Virus record (IMG/VR): IMGVR_UViG_3300042397_002535
Coordinates: 1 to 37,696 of that record
DNA length: 37,696 nt
DNA from: a virus
Direction: 5' to 3' (one strand)
Shown piece by piece: positions 8,782 through 17,395 of this stretch; position 1 is the first letter of the stretch; the number at the start of each line of letters is the position of its first letter. Under the pieces are notes generated by a model. The model ran no database searches, was not told the DNA's origin, and was given only the letters and a program-made list of their open reading frames with translations. Made by a program: the position numbers and the translations under genes.

Positions 8782-9110
8782 CCGTTACGGCAAAAACTCT
8801 GATCGAATCCAAACAAATGGAAGCCGCTCAGACAACTCAATACACAGCGGTGAACTGCAAGGCTGTTGTCGACAAATTCACGGCCACCAACACCAGCGCA
8901 GCCAACGCGCTGATCAGCGTGAACTTGGTGACGGGTGGCGGCAGCGCCAGCGCCAACAACTTGGTCGTCGACTCGCGTGCCATCGCACCGAATGAAACAT
9001 ACACATTCCCAGAGCTTGTTGGGCAGGTGTTGGAGTCTGGGTCGTTCATTTCCACAGCAGGAACGGCTTCCGCTCTGACGATACGCGCCAGCGGCAGGGA
9101 AATCACTTAA
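8778..9110 (+). CDS. Small beta-rich virion protein
   Basis: 110 residues beginning at the ATGA overlap with the fibre. It belongs to a common phage family of small proteins with 'AKTLIESKQ', 'QYTAVNCKAVVDKFTATN', 'ETYTFPELVGQVLESG' and a terminal 'LTIRASGREIT'. Composition suggests a compact beta sandwich. Position directly after the fibre suggests fibre attachment, decoration or a tail role, but no biochemical function is known to me. The stop codon overlaps a short ORF at 9110. Confidence 0.7.
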   Translation: MTVTAKTLIESKQMEAAQTTQYTAVNCKAVVDKFTATNTSAANALISVNLVTGGGSASANNLVVDSRAIAPNETYTFPELVGQVLESGSFISTAGTASALTIRASGREIT

Positions 9111-9199
9111 TGTTTGCCGCTGGCGGCTTTTTCAGCGAAAATACTCGTGCTGAGCCCGTTCGAGCCGCCAGCAGCTCAAAATGCCCTGCAAAGGAGTGA
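9110..9199 (+). CDS. Possible 29-residue coupled ORF
   Basis: TAATG at 9108-9112 joins the previous stop to a 29-codon frame beginning MFAAGGFFSENT and ending just inside the Shine-Dalgarno of the next gene (AAGGAG 9191-9196; TGA 9197-9199). The next gene is in another frame with its ATG at 9207, 8 bases after this stop. The arrangement fits translational coupling. I recognise no family, and a chance ORF of 29 codons is not rare, so it is only a candidate. Confidence 0.4.
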   Translation: MFAAGGFFSENTRAEPVRAASSSKCPAKE

Positions 9200-9206
9200 A
9201 GAGCTG

Positions 9207-9656
9207 ATGTCCCAAACAAACTGGTTGCGCAAAAACCTTTCCGAAGGTCTGCACTTGCCTTCGCCAGTTGTGGATTGGCTGATGGCGCTCTTCGAGGCAT
9301 TTCAGCTGTTCGACGATGTGGCAGACGGGGACGCCGTGCAACGCGGCGACTTGGACAAGGTGCTTTGGAATGTGTTTGTGGCGATGCCGCAAAATCCATT
9401 CTTCGTCAAAGAGGCGCACCAACTCATACCGTTGGTCGGCGCTCAAATTCTCAAGTGGCAAGCCTCCGACAAAGCTGAGCGTGGCGGCAACGCCGACGCC
9501 AAGGCATTCGTTTGGCGTGCTGGTTATTATGACATCGTTTTGTTTTCCGTCGCTCTCGTTCATGGGCCTCAAGCCGCAACTGCGGCGTCCGAGCAGGTGT
9601 TGCGCTTGTATGGCGAACAGCTGGAAGACTACCTGAAGGAGTTCAAAAATGCCTGA
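9207..9656 (+). CDS. Conserved phage protein of unknown function
   Basis: 149 residues, mostly helical. The ATG at 9207 is chosen because AAGGAG (9191-9196) is well spaced; an earlier TTG at 9114 has no RBS and overlaps the coupled short ORF. Features: 'FQLFDDVADGD' near residue 36, 'PFF', 'LKWQASD', and 'FVWRAGYYDIVLF' near residue 110. The DDVAD part fits the DDxxD pattern of prenyl-transferase-like enzymes, but the protein is much too short for that fold. The family commonly sits just before the ejection-protein genes. It overlaps the next gene by 8 bases. Confidence 0.65.
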   Translation: MSQTNWLRKNLSEGLHLPSPVVDWLMALFEAFQLFDDVADGDAVQRGDLDKVLWNVFVAMPQNPFFVKEAHQLIPLVGAQILKWQASDKAERGGNADAKAFVWRAGYYDIVLFSVALVHGPQAATAASEQVLRLYGEQLEDYLKEFKNA

Positions 9657-10305
9657 TCCAATAACTGGCCTGATCGTTGGCGGGAGCCAGCTCCTTGGCG
9701 GCATGATGCAAGCCGACGCTGCTGGTGATGCAGCTTCTATTCAAGCCGGTGCATCGCAAGCCGGAATGGCAGAACAGCGTCGTCAGTTCGACGCGCTGCA
9801 AGCGTTGCTCAAGCCTTACGTCGAAGCTGGCACACCAGCATTGTCTGCACAGCAAGAGTTGCTCGGGCTGAAAGGCCCTGGAGCTCAAGGAGCCGCAATC
9901 GCAGGCTTGGAGTCGTCTCCGTTGTTCCAAGGCTTGGTGCAACAAGGCGAAGAAGCCATTTTGTCCAAAGCTTCTGCTACAGGCGGACTGCGTGGAGGCA
10001 ACGTGCAAGGCGCTCTCGCACAATTCCGTCCTGCTATGTTGAGCAAGCTGATTGAAGATCAATACACAAAGCTTGGCGGCATGACAACGCTCGGTCAGCG
10101 CTCTGCAGCAGGCGTTGGTGCAGCAGGCATGGAAAGTGCTGGTTCAATTTCTGACTTGCTCGCACAACAAGGGGCGGCATTGGCGGGTGGAGAACTTGGT
10201 CAGGCAAAAGCCTATTCCGGCATGCTGAACTTGCCTGCGCAAGTGTTGGGCATGCAATACGGCGCTGGCGGAAAACTCGGCATGGGCTTCAAAGGCGTTT
10301 TCTAA
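9649..10305 (+). CDS. DNA ejection (transfer) protein, gp7-like
   Basis: 218 residues, Ala/Gly/Gln-rich. It matches a phage DNA-transfer family with 'LLKPYVEAGTPAL', 'QQELLGL', 'LQ.Q GEEAILSKASATGGLRGGN' and 'QFRPAMLSKLIE' blocks and a glycine-rich N-terminus that may insert in membranes. In P22-type phages three such proteins (gp7, gp20, gp16) leave the virion with the DNA and help build a conduit across the envelope. It is the first of three consecutive candidate ejection genes here. Assignment to gp7 is by order and size (P22 gp7 is 229). Confidence 0.72.
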   Translation: MPDPITGLIVGGSQLLGGMMQADAAGDAASIQAGASQAGMAEQRRQFDALQALLKPYVEAGTPALSAQQELLGLKGPGAQGAAIAGLESSPLFQGLVQQGEEAILSKASATGGLRGGNVQGALAQFRPAMLSKLIEDQYTKLGGMTTLGQRSAAGVGAAGMESAGSISDLLAQQGAALAGGELGQAKAYSGMLNLPAQVLGMQYGAGGKLGMGFKGVF

Positions 10306-10317
10306 GGAGCCAAACAA

Positions 10318-11547
10318 ATGGTCGCACCGTACAATTATTCCATCGACGTTCAAAGTCCATTCGAGGCCGCTGTTGGCGGCATGAAGCTTGGTGCAACAGT
10401 CGCAGAAATGCAAGCGCAAGCCGAGGCCCGCAAGCAACAGCAAAACGCGATGACCGAGTTGCAGGGGCTTTTCACAAAGCCCAATCCAACCGCCACAGAC
10501 TTTGCTCGTGTGTCAGCATTGTTGCCCAAAGACATGGGAGAAAGTGTTCGCAAAAGCTGGGAAATCCTCTCTGCCGATCAGCAAAGCAACAAATTGTCCC
10601 GTGCTGGTCAAGTGTATTCTGCGCTCAATGCTGGTTCTCCAGAGATTGCAACAAAGTTGTTGACGGAAGAGGCCGAGGCCGCACGCAATGCTGGCGACGA
10701 ACGCACAGCCAAGGGCGCTGAGACTTACATCGAACTGATCAAGCTCAAACCCGAAGCCGCCAAGACCAACATCGGGCTTATGCTGTCGCAAATTCCTGGT
10801 GGCGACAAGGTGATCACTTCCGTGGCAACGCTGCAAGGCGAACAACGCACGGAAGAAAAGCAGCCATACGAAATGGTCAAGCTCAAGTCCGACGCCATCA
10901 TCAAGGAGCAGGAAGCCAAGTTCGCGCCAGACAAGTTCTTGGCGGACTTGGGTTTGACAAAGGCCCAGATCAACCAAGCCAACCAAGCCGCCGCCGCCTC
11001 CAAAGCCGCCGCCGCCAAGTCTGGTGCAGACGCAAGACGAGCCGAAGCCGAAGCCAAGCAAATCCTCAGCGGCGTCATCCCTGCCGAAAAGCGCCCAGAG
11101 ATGGAAACCAAGCTGCGCACCGAATATAACAACCAAACCAAGCCCTATCAGGAAGTCAAGTCCGCCTACGGGCGCGTGCTCTCGTCCGAAGACAGCGCGG
11201 TGGGCGACTTGTCGTTGATTTTCGGTTACATGAAAATGCTCGATCCAGGTTCTGTTGTTCGAGAAGGCGAATTCGCCACCGCTCAGAATGCTGCTGGTGT
11301 GCCAGAGCGAGTGATGAACATCTACAACAAGGTGGCCAGTGGCGAACGGCTGAACAAGGCTCAACGCGAGGCGTTCAAGGGTCAGGCCAAGGGCTTGTAC
11401 AACAGCGCTCTGGACGGAGAGAAAACCGTGCGCACGGGGTTGGATCGCATTGCCAAGGGCTACGGCCTCAACACACAGAACATCTTCTACTCTGAAACAG
11501 AGCAAGCGCCCAAGGGTCGTTCTGGCAACGTCACGGTGGATTACTGA
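10318..11547 (+). CDS. Putative ejection protein 2 (gp20-like by position)
   Basis: 409 residues with long helical, Ala/Lys/Glu-rich segments, particularly an 'AAAASKAAAAKSGADARRAEAEAKQ' type coiled coil near residue 225-250 (only part quoted). No catalytic motif. 'YSALNAGS', 'VREGEFA' and an 'MLDPGSVV' block near residue 307 recall phage internal virion proteins. RBS AAGGAG at 10304-10309. The stop overlaps the next start by one base (TGATG). It is assigned by position between two other ejection candidates; sequence alone would only say internal virion protein. Confidence 0.65.
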   Translation: MVAPYNYSIDVQSPFEAAVGGMKLGATVAEMQAQAEARKQQQNAMTELQGLFTKPNPTATDFARVSALLPKDMGESVRKSWEILSADQQSNKLSRAGQVYSALNAGSPEIATKLLTEEAEAARNAGDERTAKGAETYIELIKLKPEAAKTNIGLMLSQIPGGDKVITSVATLQGEQRTEEKQPYEMVKLKSDAIIKEQEAKFAPDKFLADLGLTKAQINQANQAAAASKAAAAKSGADARRAEAEAKQILSGVIPAEKRPEMETKLRTEYNNQTKPYQEVKSAYGRVLSSEDSAVGDLSLIFGYMKMLDPGSVVREGEFATAQNAAGVPERVMNIYNKVASGERLNKAQREAFKGQAKGLYNSALDGEKTVRTGLDRIAKGYGLNTQNIFYSETEQAPKGRSGNVTVDY

Positions 11548-13898
11548 TGGCATACTCGATCACGACCAAAGACGGCATCACGATCAACAACATCCCAGAC
11601 GATGTTGCTCCGGACTCGCCAGAGCTGAAGGCACGCGTCGCCAAGATTCGCGCTGGTGGTGGTGCAGGGGCTTTGGAAGCGCCAGCGCCTGCTGCTCCGC
11701 AAAAAGAGATGGGGTTCTTGGAAGGCTTGGCCGAGTCGGTGACCGGTCGGGCACGCGCCACACCTGAAACGCAAACGCTGCCCGAGTGGACCAGCATGCC
11801 GGAGCTGAATCAGATGAGCGTGGCTTCGTTCAAGACCGCGCTAGGAACGCTGTTGAGCAGCCCCAAGGAAACCGTCCAGGTGTTGCAGGCCAACTTTCCT
11901 GGCGTGCAGATTCGCCAAGACGCCAAGGGCAACTACCTCATGCGCTCTTCGGTGGACCAAAAAGAATACGCCATCCCTCCTGGCTTTTCAATGGGTGATA
12001 TTCCACGCGCACTGGGCGGCGTTGCTGCATTCACACCTGCTGGTCGTGCGGTTACAATCCCTGGAGCCGTTGCTGCTGGAGCCGGAACACAAGCCGTTAT
12101 TGAAGCGACGCAAGCCGGAACAGGCGGAACATTCGACGCAAAAGATGTCGCGATGGCAGGAATCACTGGCGGTGCAGTCCCAGCGGCGAGCCGAGTGGTT
12201 CAAGCGGTGAAGCCAAAAGTCGCACAAGCCGTTCAAGCCGTGCGTGGCGGCAAGCCACCGGCAGCTGCCCCTGCTGCCCCTGCCCCAATGCCTGTCGAAG
12301 CGCCAGCGCCTGTGGTTCCTGCTCAACCAGCGGCCACCGTTGCACAAACAGCAGAGCAGGCCGGTGCTGAAGTTGGCGACTTGGTGCGCAAAGCGTCTGG
12401 AAAGGGCTTCGGTTCCACAGCCGCTCGTGACCAGTTGGCCGACTTGGCGCAAGTGAACCCAGACGCCAAGGCCGCAGCAGACCGCTTGGGCATTGAGTTG
12501 CCATTCGACGTTTTCAGCGACAATCCGCAAGTGCGTGCAGCCGTGGGCCTGACGCGCTCTGTTGCTGGCAGCGAAGCCGAAGCCGGTTGGCGCAACACGG
12601 TCACAACAGCAATCGACAAAGCCGACGATGCGATCAAGCAATTCGACGCCGCATTTGTCGAAGGCACCGTCAGCCCAGCAACGGTTTCCGAGAAGGTTCG
12701 CACAGCGTTGACAACGACGCGCTCGAACTTGAATCAACAAGCATCCAAGATTTACAACGACGTGGACGCCTTGGTGCCAAAAACAGCGTCTGTGGACTTC
12801 CCCAAGTTGCGCGAGACGTTGGACAACATCGTGTTGGAAGTTGGCGAAGACGGCCTCTCGGCTCAAGAGAAAAAGCTGTTGAAGATGGTTCAAGGCGAAG
12901 GCAACACCTACGGTCGGTTGCTGCGCGAGAAGAACTTGATCGGGCAAGCCGTCTCTGGCAAAGAGTCTCCCTACGGCAACATGGAAGCTGGCGCGTTGAA
13001 GCGCTTGTATGCGTCTTTGGCCGAGGACCAGTTGACGAATGTTGGTGGCTTGGCTGGTGAAGAGGCGCGGAACCAGCTGCGTGCTGCCAATCTGATCTAT
13101 GCAAAGGAGCGCGCACTCGGCAAGCGCATCGTCAACGCTTTTGGCGAAGACATTGAAGGTTCCATCGCAGCCAAGATGCGCAGCGCAATCACCGGCGCTG
13201 CCAAGGGCGACGTCACCGAGTTCAACAAGCTCATGAAGGTGGTGCCAGAAGACCTGCGCAAAGAGACGCTGGCAACTGCTTTGGCCTCCGTGACCAGATC
13301 GACTCGTGGCGCAGAGCGCGGTGGATTCGGATTCAGCGAGTTTGCCAAAGTCTACCCAAACCTGCGTGCCAACCCTCAAGTGTACAAAACCATCGTGGAA
13401 ACGCTCGGCAAAGACTCTGCCGACGTTTTGCGCGACTTGTATGAAGTTTCCAAGCGCGTCACCGAAGCACGCGCCAATGTCCTGACAACCGGCAAGGCCA
13501 ACCAAGCAATGGTCGAAGCGCTCAAGTCCGAGAGCCTCATCAGCAAGGTCATGGAAAGCACACTTGCCAAGGGCGTCGTCACTGGCGTTTCCGCAATGGG
13601 CGGAGGGCCGATGGCGGCAGCTGGCGCTTCGGTCGTCACCAATGCGCTGACACAAGGCAACAAAGACGCTGTCAAGGCCGCTGGCAAACTTTTCACCGAC
13701 GAAGCCTTCCAGAAGCTTGCCATCGAAGCCGCCACACGCTCCGAGCCAAGCCAAGCCGCCTTGCGCCGTGCAGCAATGTCCAAAGGCTTTCAAAATTTTG
13801 CAAACGCCATCAAGATGCCCAAAGAACTTTCTCAACGCGAGCAGTGGTTGTTGAACGCCATGCAAGCAGAGAGCCAATTTGACCAGGAGAACCAATAA
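11547..13898 (+). CDS. Putative ejection protein 3 / large internal virion protein (gp16-like by position)
   Basis: 783 residues. The N-terminus ('ITTKDGITINNIPDDV', then 'SPELKARVAKIR') is a motif shared by large internal proteins of many phages. It contains hydrophobic Gly/Ala-rich segments (about 155-215 and 670-700) that could enter membranes, a Pro/Ala-rich linker (about 235-265), and long helical regions. No lytic transglycosylase motif is evident. In the P22 scheme this is the largest ejection protein. It overlaps the neighbours on both sides by one base (TGATG / TAATG). Confidence 0.65.
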   Translation: MAYSITTKDGITINNIPDDVAPDSPELKARVAKIRAGGGAGALEAPAPAAPQKEMGFLEGLAESVTGRARATPETQTLPEWTSMPELNQMSVASFKTALGTLLSSPKETVQVLQANFPGVQIRQDAKGNYLMRSSVDQKEYAIPPGFSMGDIPRALGGVAAFTPAGRAVTIPGAVAAGAGTQAVIEATQAGTGGTFDAKDVAMAGITGGAVPAASRVVQAVKPKVAQAVQAVRGGKPPAAAPAAPAPMPVEAPAPVVPAQPAATVAQTAEQAGAEVGDLVRKASGKGFGSTAARDQLADLAQVNPDAKAAADRLGIELPFDVFSDNPQVRAAVGLTRSVAGSEAEAGWRNTVTTAIDKADDAIKQFDAAFVEGTVSPATVSEKVRTALTTTRSNLNQQASKIYNDVDALVPKTASVDFPKLRETLDNIVLEVGEDGLSAQEKKLLKMVQGEGNTYGRLLREKNLIGQAVSGKESPYGNMEAGALKRLYASLAEDQLTNVGGLAGEEARNQLRAANLIYAKERALGKRIVNAFGEDIEGSIAAKMRSAITGAAKGDVTEFNKLMKVVPEDLRKETLATALASVTRSTRGAERGGFGFSEFAKVYPNLRANPQVYKTIVETLGKDSADVLRDLYEVSKRVTEARANVLTTGKANQAMVEALKSESLISKVMESTLAKGVVTGVSAMGGGPMAAAGASVVTNALTQGNKDAVKAAGKLFTDEAFQKLAIEAATRSEPSQAALRRAAMSKGFQNFANAIKMPKELSQREQWLLNAMQAESQFDQENQ

Positions 13899-16021
13899 TG
13901 TCCGCACTCTCGATTCAACCGTCCTACCCAATTTTTACCGACATCGACGGACAGCCGTTGGAAAGTGGTTACGTTTGGGTTGGTGCGGCCAACCTAGACC
14001 CACAAACAAACCCGATCAACGTCTATTGGGACGCATCTCTGACGCTGCTTGCCCCGCAACCGATTCGCACGCTTGCTGGCTACCCCTCCAACAACGGCAC
14101 GCCAGCGCGTTTGTATGTCAACAGCGACTACAGCATTCGCGTGATGAACAAGAATGGCAGCGTGGTTTACAGCGCACCCTCTGCCACAGAGCGCTACAGC
14201 GACGTGGTGATCGGGGGCTTGAGCGCTTCTGACATCATCTACAACCAAGGCGACACCGGCGCGATCAATCGCACGGTCGAAGCTCGATTGCAGGACTACG
14301 TGAGCGTCGCAGACTTTGGTGCAGACCCGACCGGCGTGGCCGACAGCCGACAAGCGATCATCGACGCGATCAACGCCAGCACCAAAATCTACTTCCCTCC
14401 TGGCACGTACACGTCCAGCGACGCGATTGTTGTCCGCAACAAGGACGTTGAAATCGAGGGCAGCAATTCGAGCCTGACTTTCACATCTGGCTTCTTCGAC
14501 ATCGGTGGTGCGATCGGCGACACCTACACGCTGGCAGCCAACGCAGCATTCGGCGCAAACGTCTTCACCGTCACTGGCGGAAGCTTCACGACTGAAGACG
14601 TCATGCAGCTGGTCGACACAACCCCTTTCAGCGGCTCGCTGCATCGTTCTTACTACCACGAAGGCCAGCTCTTCACGATGTACAAAGTCGCTGGCAATGT
14701 GCTGACGACAAATGAAAACGCTTTGGCCCCTTGGTCGACAGGCGCGAACATCACTGTCAAGAAAATCTCTCCTGTGCGCGTAACGATCAAGGACTTGCAC
14801 GTCTTTGCACCCAACACGACGCAAAGTGCATACGCCTGTCGAATCATTCACTCTAAAGACATTTACCTCGAGAACAGCACGTTCCAGGGTGGAGACGTTG
14901 CTGGCATCACCATTTCCAACAGCAAGGGTGGCGTTGTGTTCGGTTGCAAGTGCGTGAACACGGCTCCGACCACAAGCGGATTGCAATACGGCATCAGCAT
15001 CGACGACAGCGAAGACATCGTTGTTGACGCTTGCGAAATCTTCGGCACTCGTCATGGCACGGGCCTTGGTGGTGCAGGCAACAGCGGAACGAAGTTCATC
15101 GTCATTCAAAACAGCACAATCGCTGGTGATCAAACGGCGTCTTCGTATGTTTCCGACATTCACGGTGACTGTGCCTACATCACGTACCAGAACAACACGA
15201 TCTATGGCGGTGCAGGCGTCGGCGGCGAATACGCCAGCTACCTGAACAACGTCATCTACGCGAACAACAACACCAGCTTCGACCCTGCTTTCGACTTCAC
15301 AGAAATCGTTGGCGGCAACTTCATCATCGACGGCAACCAGATTTACATGCCGACGACGAACAACAACGGTTCGGTGATCAGTTCGACGTCCAGCGCTTTC
15401 TGGAGCAAGATCAGCTACAACTACCACGTACAGATCACCAACAACGAAATTTCGTGCAACGCGAACAACGCGAGCATCGTGCTGTTTGGTACGCATTACC
15501 TTGCTCCGACGGTTCAGCCGAGCATCACTTGGGAAAATAACCAATTCCGCAACGTCTGTTCGAACATCAGTCGCATCATCCACATTGCATCGATCATTGA
15601 CCCTGCAACGTCCACTTACGTTGCCGCGACTGGCCCGTTCTTGATCAAGGACTTCACGCCTCACGGCACCATGGCATCCACAGTGAAAGTGTTCAGCGTT
15701 TCGTCTGGAACAATCGCCAATGGCGCCAAGTTCTTCTTCCCAGAGTTGAATGTCTACCGCAGCTTCAACGTGATCAGCGGAACTTCCACCCGCACGGACG
15801 CGATCACGTTCCCGTTCGACTACGGCTCGATCACCCCTGGCGTGCAGGCAACCATTGCAAACACCACTGTGCAAAATGGAAAATATCTGTTCGCTGGCGT
15901 GGACGCTTTGACGACGACTGGATGCACTGGCGTCGTGACGACCGGCAACACAGCGTCGACTCTGAGCGCAGACACCGTCTATTCTGCCAACTTCCGCATC
16001 GGCGGCCCGAAAACTTACTGA
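13898..16021 (+). CDS. Tailspike with P22-type head-binding domain
   Basis: 707 residues. Residues 1-110 match the P22 tailspike head-binding domain: 'NPINVYWD', 'PIRTLAGYPSNNG' and 'LYVNSDYSIRV'. Then comes 'VSVADFGADPTGVADS' (about 135-150), the usual start of a pectate-lyase-like beta-helix, followed by repeated short beta strands with Asn/Thr turns to about residue 500 and a beta-rich end. Such spikes bind and usually cleave surface polysaccharide; catalytic Asp/Glu residues cannot be placed from sequence alone. The first part would dock on the tail hub encoded at 4754-6163. Start overlaps the previous stop by TAATG. Confidence 0.87.
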   Translation: MSALSIQPSYPIFTDIDGQPLESGYVWVGAANLDPQTNPINVYWDASLTLLAPQPIRTLAGYPSNNGTPARLYVNSDYSIRVMNKNGSVVYSAPSATERYSDVVIGGLSASDIIYNQGDTGAINRTVEARLQDYVSVADFGADPTGVADSRQAIIDAINASTKIYFPPGTYTSSDAIVVRNKDVEIEGSNSSLTFTSGFFDIGGAIGDTYTLAANAAFGANVFTVTGGSFTTEDVMQLVDTTPFSGSLHRSYYHEGQLFTMYKVAGNVLTTNENALAPWSTGANITVKKISPVRVTIKDLHVFAPNTTQSAYACRIIHSKDIYLENSTFQGGDVAGITISNSKGGVVFGCKCVNTAPTTSGLQYGISIDDSEDIVVDACEIFGTRHGTGLGGAGNSGTKFIVIQNSTIAGDQTASSYVSDIHGDCAYITYQNNTIYGGAGVGGEYASYLNNVIYANNNTSFDPAFDFTEIVGGNFIIDGNQIYMPTTNNNGSVISSTSSAFWSKISYNYHVQITNNEISCNANNASIVLFGTHYLAPTVQPSITWENNQFRNVCSNISRIIHIASIIDPATSTYVAATGPFLIKDFTPHGTMASTVKVFSVSSGTIANGAKFFFPELNVYRSFNVISGTSTRTDAITFPFDYGSITPGVQATIANTTVQNGKYLFAGVDALTTTGCTGVVTTGNTASTLSADTVYSANFRIGGPKTY

Positions 16022-16044
16022 TCATTGCAACCAAGGAGCAAATC

Positions 16045-16293
16045 ATGGCATTGAAGAAAACCAGCACCGTCAAAGGCGTCGTCGTCAACGACTGCTACAT
16101 CAAGGTTCACAGCATCCAAGGCGACAAGCAATTCATGCGCGTCACCATTGCGTTTTGCGCAGACAAAGACCAACAGCCGTTCGACCTGACGGAAGCGATC
16201 TTTGAACCTTCGATGGAAGGCGGCAATTTCATCGCTCAGGCCTACAACCACATCAAGCGCCTGCCCGAGTTCGCTGGCGCTGTTGATTGCTAA
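16045..16293 (+). CDS. Small phage protein after tailspike
   Basis: 82 residues from ATG 16045, preceded by AAGGAG at 16033-16038. Longer in-frame extension into the tailspike has no RBS and overlaps it. It has a 'LKKTSTVKGVVVNDCYIKVHSIQGDK' type beta-rich start and an acidic helical end. I recall similar small proteins at the tail/lysis boundary of podoviruses but know no function. Ends 17 bases before the lysis cassette. Confidence 0.6.
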   Translation: MALKKTSTVKGVVVNDCYIKVHSIQGDKQFMRVTIAFCADKDQQPFDLTEAIFEPSMEGGNFIAQAYNHIKRLPEFAGAVDC

Positions 16294-16310
16294 ATGTGGA
16301 GTGCACGGAG

Positions 16311-16550
16311 ATGGCGTTTGAAAACGGAGACATCGACCCTGTAAAGTACGGCGTGCTTTGGCAAAAAGTTCAAGACTACGAGCGAAGGTTCGACGAGATG
16401 AGCGGCAAAATGGACAAGCTGGAAAGCAATGTCGAAAAGCTGGTCGCACTCGCCAATCAAGGACGTGGCGGCTTTTGGGCTGGAATGGCTTTTGTGTCAT
16501 TTGTTTCCAGCGCTGTTGGATTCGGCTTGAGCTGGATAAAAGGACACTGA
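16311..16550 (+). CDS. XhlA/holin-accessory-like membrane protein
   Basis: 79 residues. The first ~45 are a charged coiled coil with a 'MDKLESNVEKL' heptad pattern; residues about 54-75 form one hydrophobic transmembrane segment (FWAGMAFVSFVSSAVGFGL). This matches the small XhlA-type proteins that sit beside holins. Start ATG 16311, with GTGGAG about 10 bases upstream. It is followed at once by a recognisable holin and then an endolysin, so a role in timing or forming the membrane lesion is likely. Confidence 0.7.
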   Translation: MAFENGDIDPVKYGVLWQKVQDYERRFDEMSGKMDKLESNVEKLVALANQGRGGFWAGMAFVSFVSSAVGFGLSWIKGH

Positions 16551-16553
16551 ACC

Positions 16554-16943
16554 ATGGCCGCAGAACCAATCACCGCGCTGCTCAATGTTGGCAGCCAACT
16601 GATCGACCGCCTTTGGCCCAATCCAGCAGACGCCGACAAAGCCAAGTTGGAGTTGATGGCGATGGCGCAGCGCGGTGAATTGGCAGAGCTGGCTGGGCGT
16701 GCCGAGATCGTCAAAGCCGAAGCCGCCAGCGAACACTGGCTCGCTGCCAACTGGCGCCCAATCCTGATGCTGACCTTTGGTGCGTTGATCGTGGCGCGAT
16801 GGTTTGGTTGGGCCGCACCCAACTTGTCTGAAGCCGAATACTTGAAGCTTTGGTCCATCGTGGAACTCGGCATTGGCGGTTACGTGATTGGCCGCAGCGC
16901 CGAGAAGGTTGTGCCCGCATTGGCCGTGGCGTTGAAGAAATGA
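16554..16943 (+). CDS. Holin, 3-TM type (GTA_holin_3TM-like)
   Basis: 129 residues. It has the pattern of the GTA holin family: an N-terminal amphipathic region, an Ala/Glu-rich helix ending 'AEAASEHWLAANWRPILML', then hydrophobic segments about 65-85 and 100-120, and a basic tail. The WRPILM motif before the first membrane helix is typical. Holins open the inner membrane at the set time to release the endolysin. The stop overlaps the endolysin start by ATGA, as is usual for lysis cassettes. Confidence 0.8.
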   Translation: MAAEPITALLNVGSQLIDRLWPNPADADKAKLELMAMAQRGELAELAGRAEIVKAEAASEHWLAANWRPILMLTFGALIVARWFGWAAPNLSEAEYLKLWSIVELGIGGYVIGRSAEKVVPALAVALKK

Positions 16944-17395
16944 ACTACAAGCTCTCTCAGCGCTCGCTGAACAATTTGCAGGGTGTTGACGCAAGGCTGC
17001 AACGCATCGTGAAGCGTGCCATCACGCTCACCAAGGTGGACTTCGCCGTCATCGAAGGTTTGCGCAGCGCAGAGCGCCAGCTGGAGCTCTTCTACAAGGG
17101 CGCAAGCAGCATCAAGGAAGGCGGCAAGCACCAAGAGGGAAGAGCTGTGGACTTAATGGCCTTCCTCGGCGACAGAGGCTCTTGGGAGCTGGCGTTGTAC
17201 GACGAGATTGCCGACGCGATGCGTTTGGCGGCGATTGAAGAAGGCGCATCACTGCGTTGGGGTGCAGCTTGGAACGTGCCAGACATCCGCGCATGGACCG
17301 GTTCTATGGAATCCGCCATGATTCACTACGTCGATGAACGGCGCAAGGCTGGCAAGCGCCCATTCATCGACGCTCCTCACTTCGAGCTAGTCTGA
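16940..17395 (+). CDS. Endolysin, M15 (VanY/L-Ala-D-Glu peptidase-like)
   Basis: 151 residues, no signal peptide. Metal ligands of the M15 peptidase family are visible: H64 and D71 in 'KHQEGRAVD', and H147 in 'DAPHFEL'; 'FAVIEGLRSAERQ' is the usual front motif. It would cut the peptide stem of peptidoglycan after the holin opens the membrane. The ATG at 16940 overlaps the holin stop (ATGA); an in-frame extension upstream lies in the holin. The last 9 bases overlap a gene on the other strand (convergent). It closes the rightward late operon. Confidence 0.87.
   Translation: MNYKLSQRSLNNLQGVDARLQRIVKRAITLTKVDFAVIEGLRSAERQLELFYKGASSIKEGGKHQEGRAVDLMAFLGDRGSWELALYDEIADAMRLAAIEEGASLRWGAAWNVPDIRAWTGSMESAMIHYVDERRKAGKRPFIDAPHFELV

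Noticed and set aside
11988-15874. Very long opposite-strand ORFs over the ejection protein and tailspike (647 and 626 codons)
   Set aside because: Same codon-bias effect over well supported genes; composition (Val/Arg/Asp-rich repeats) is typical of antisense frames.
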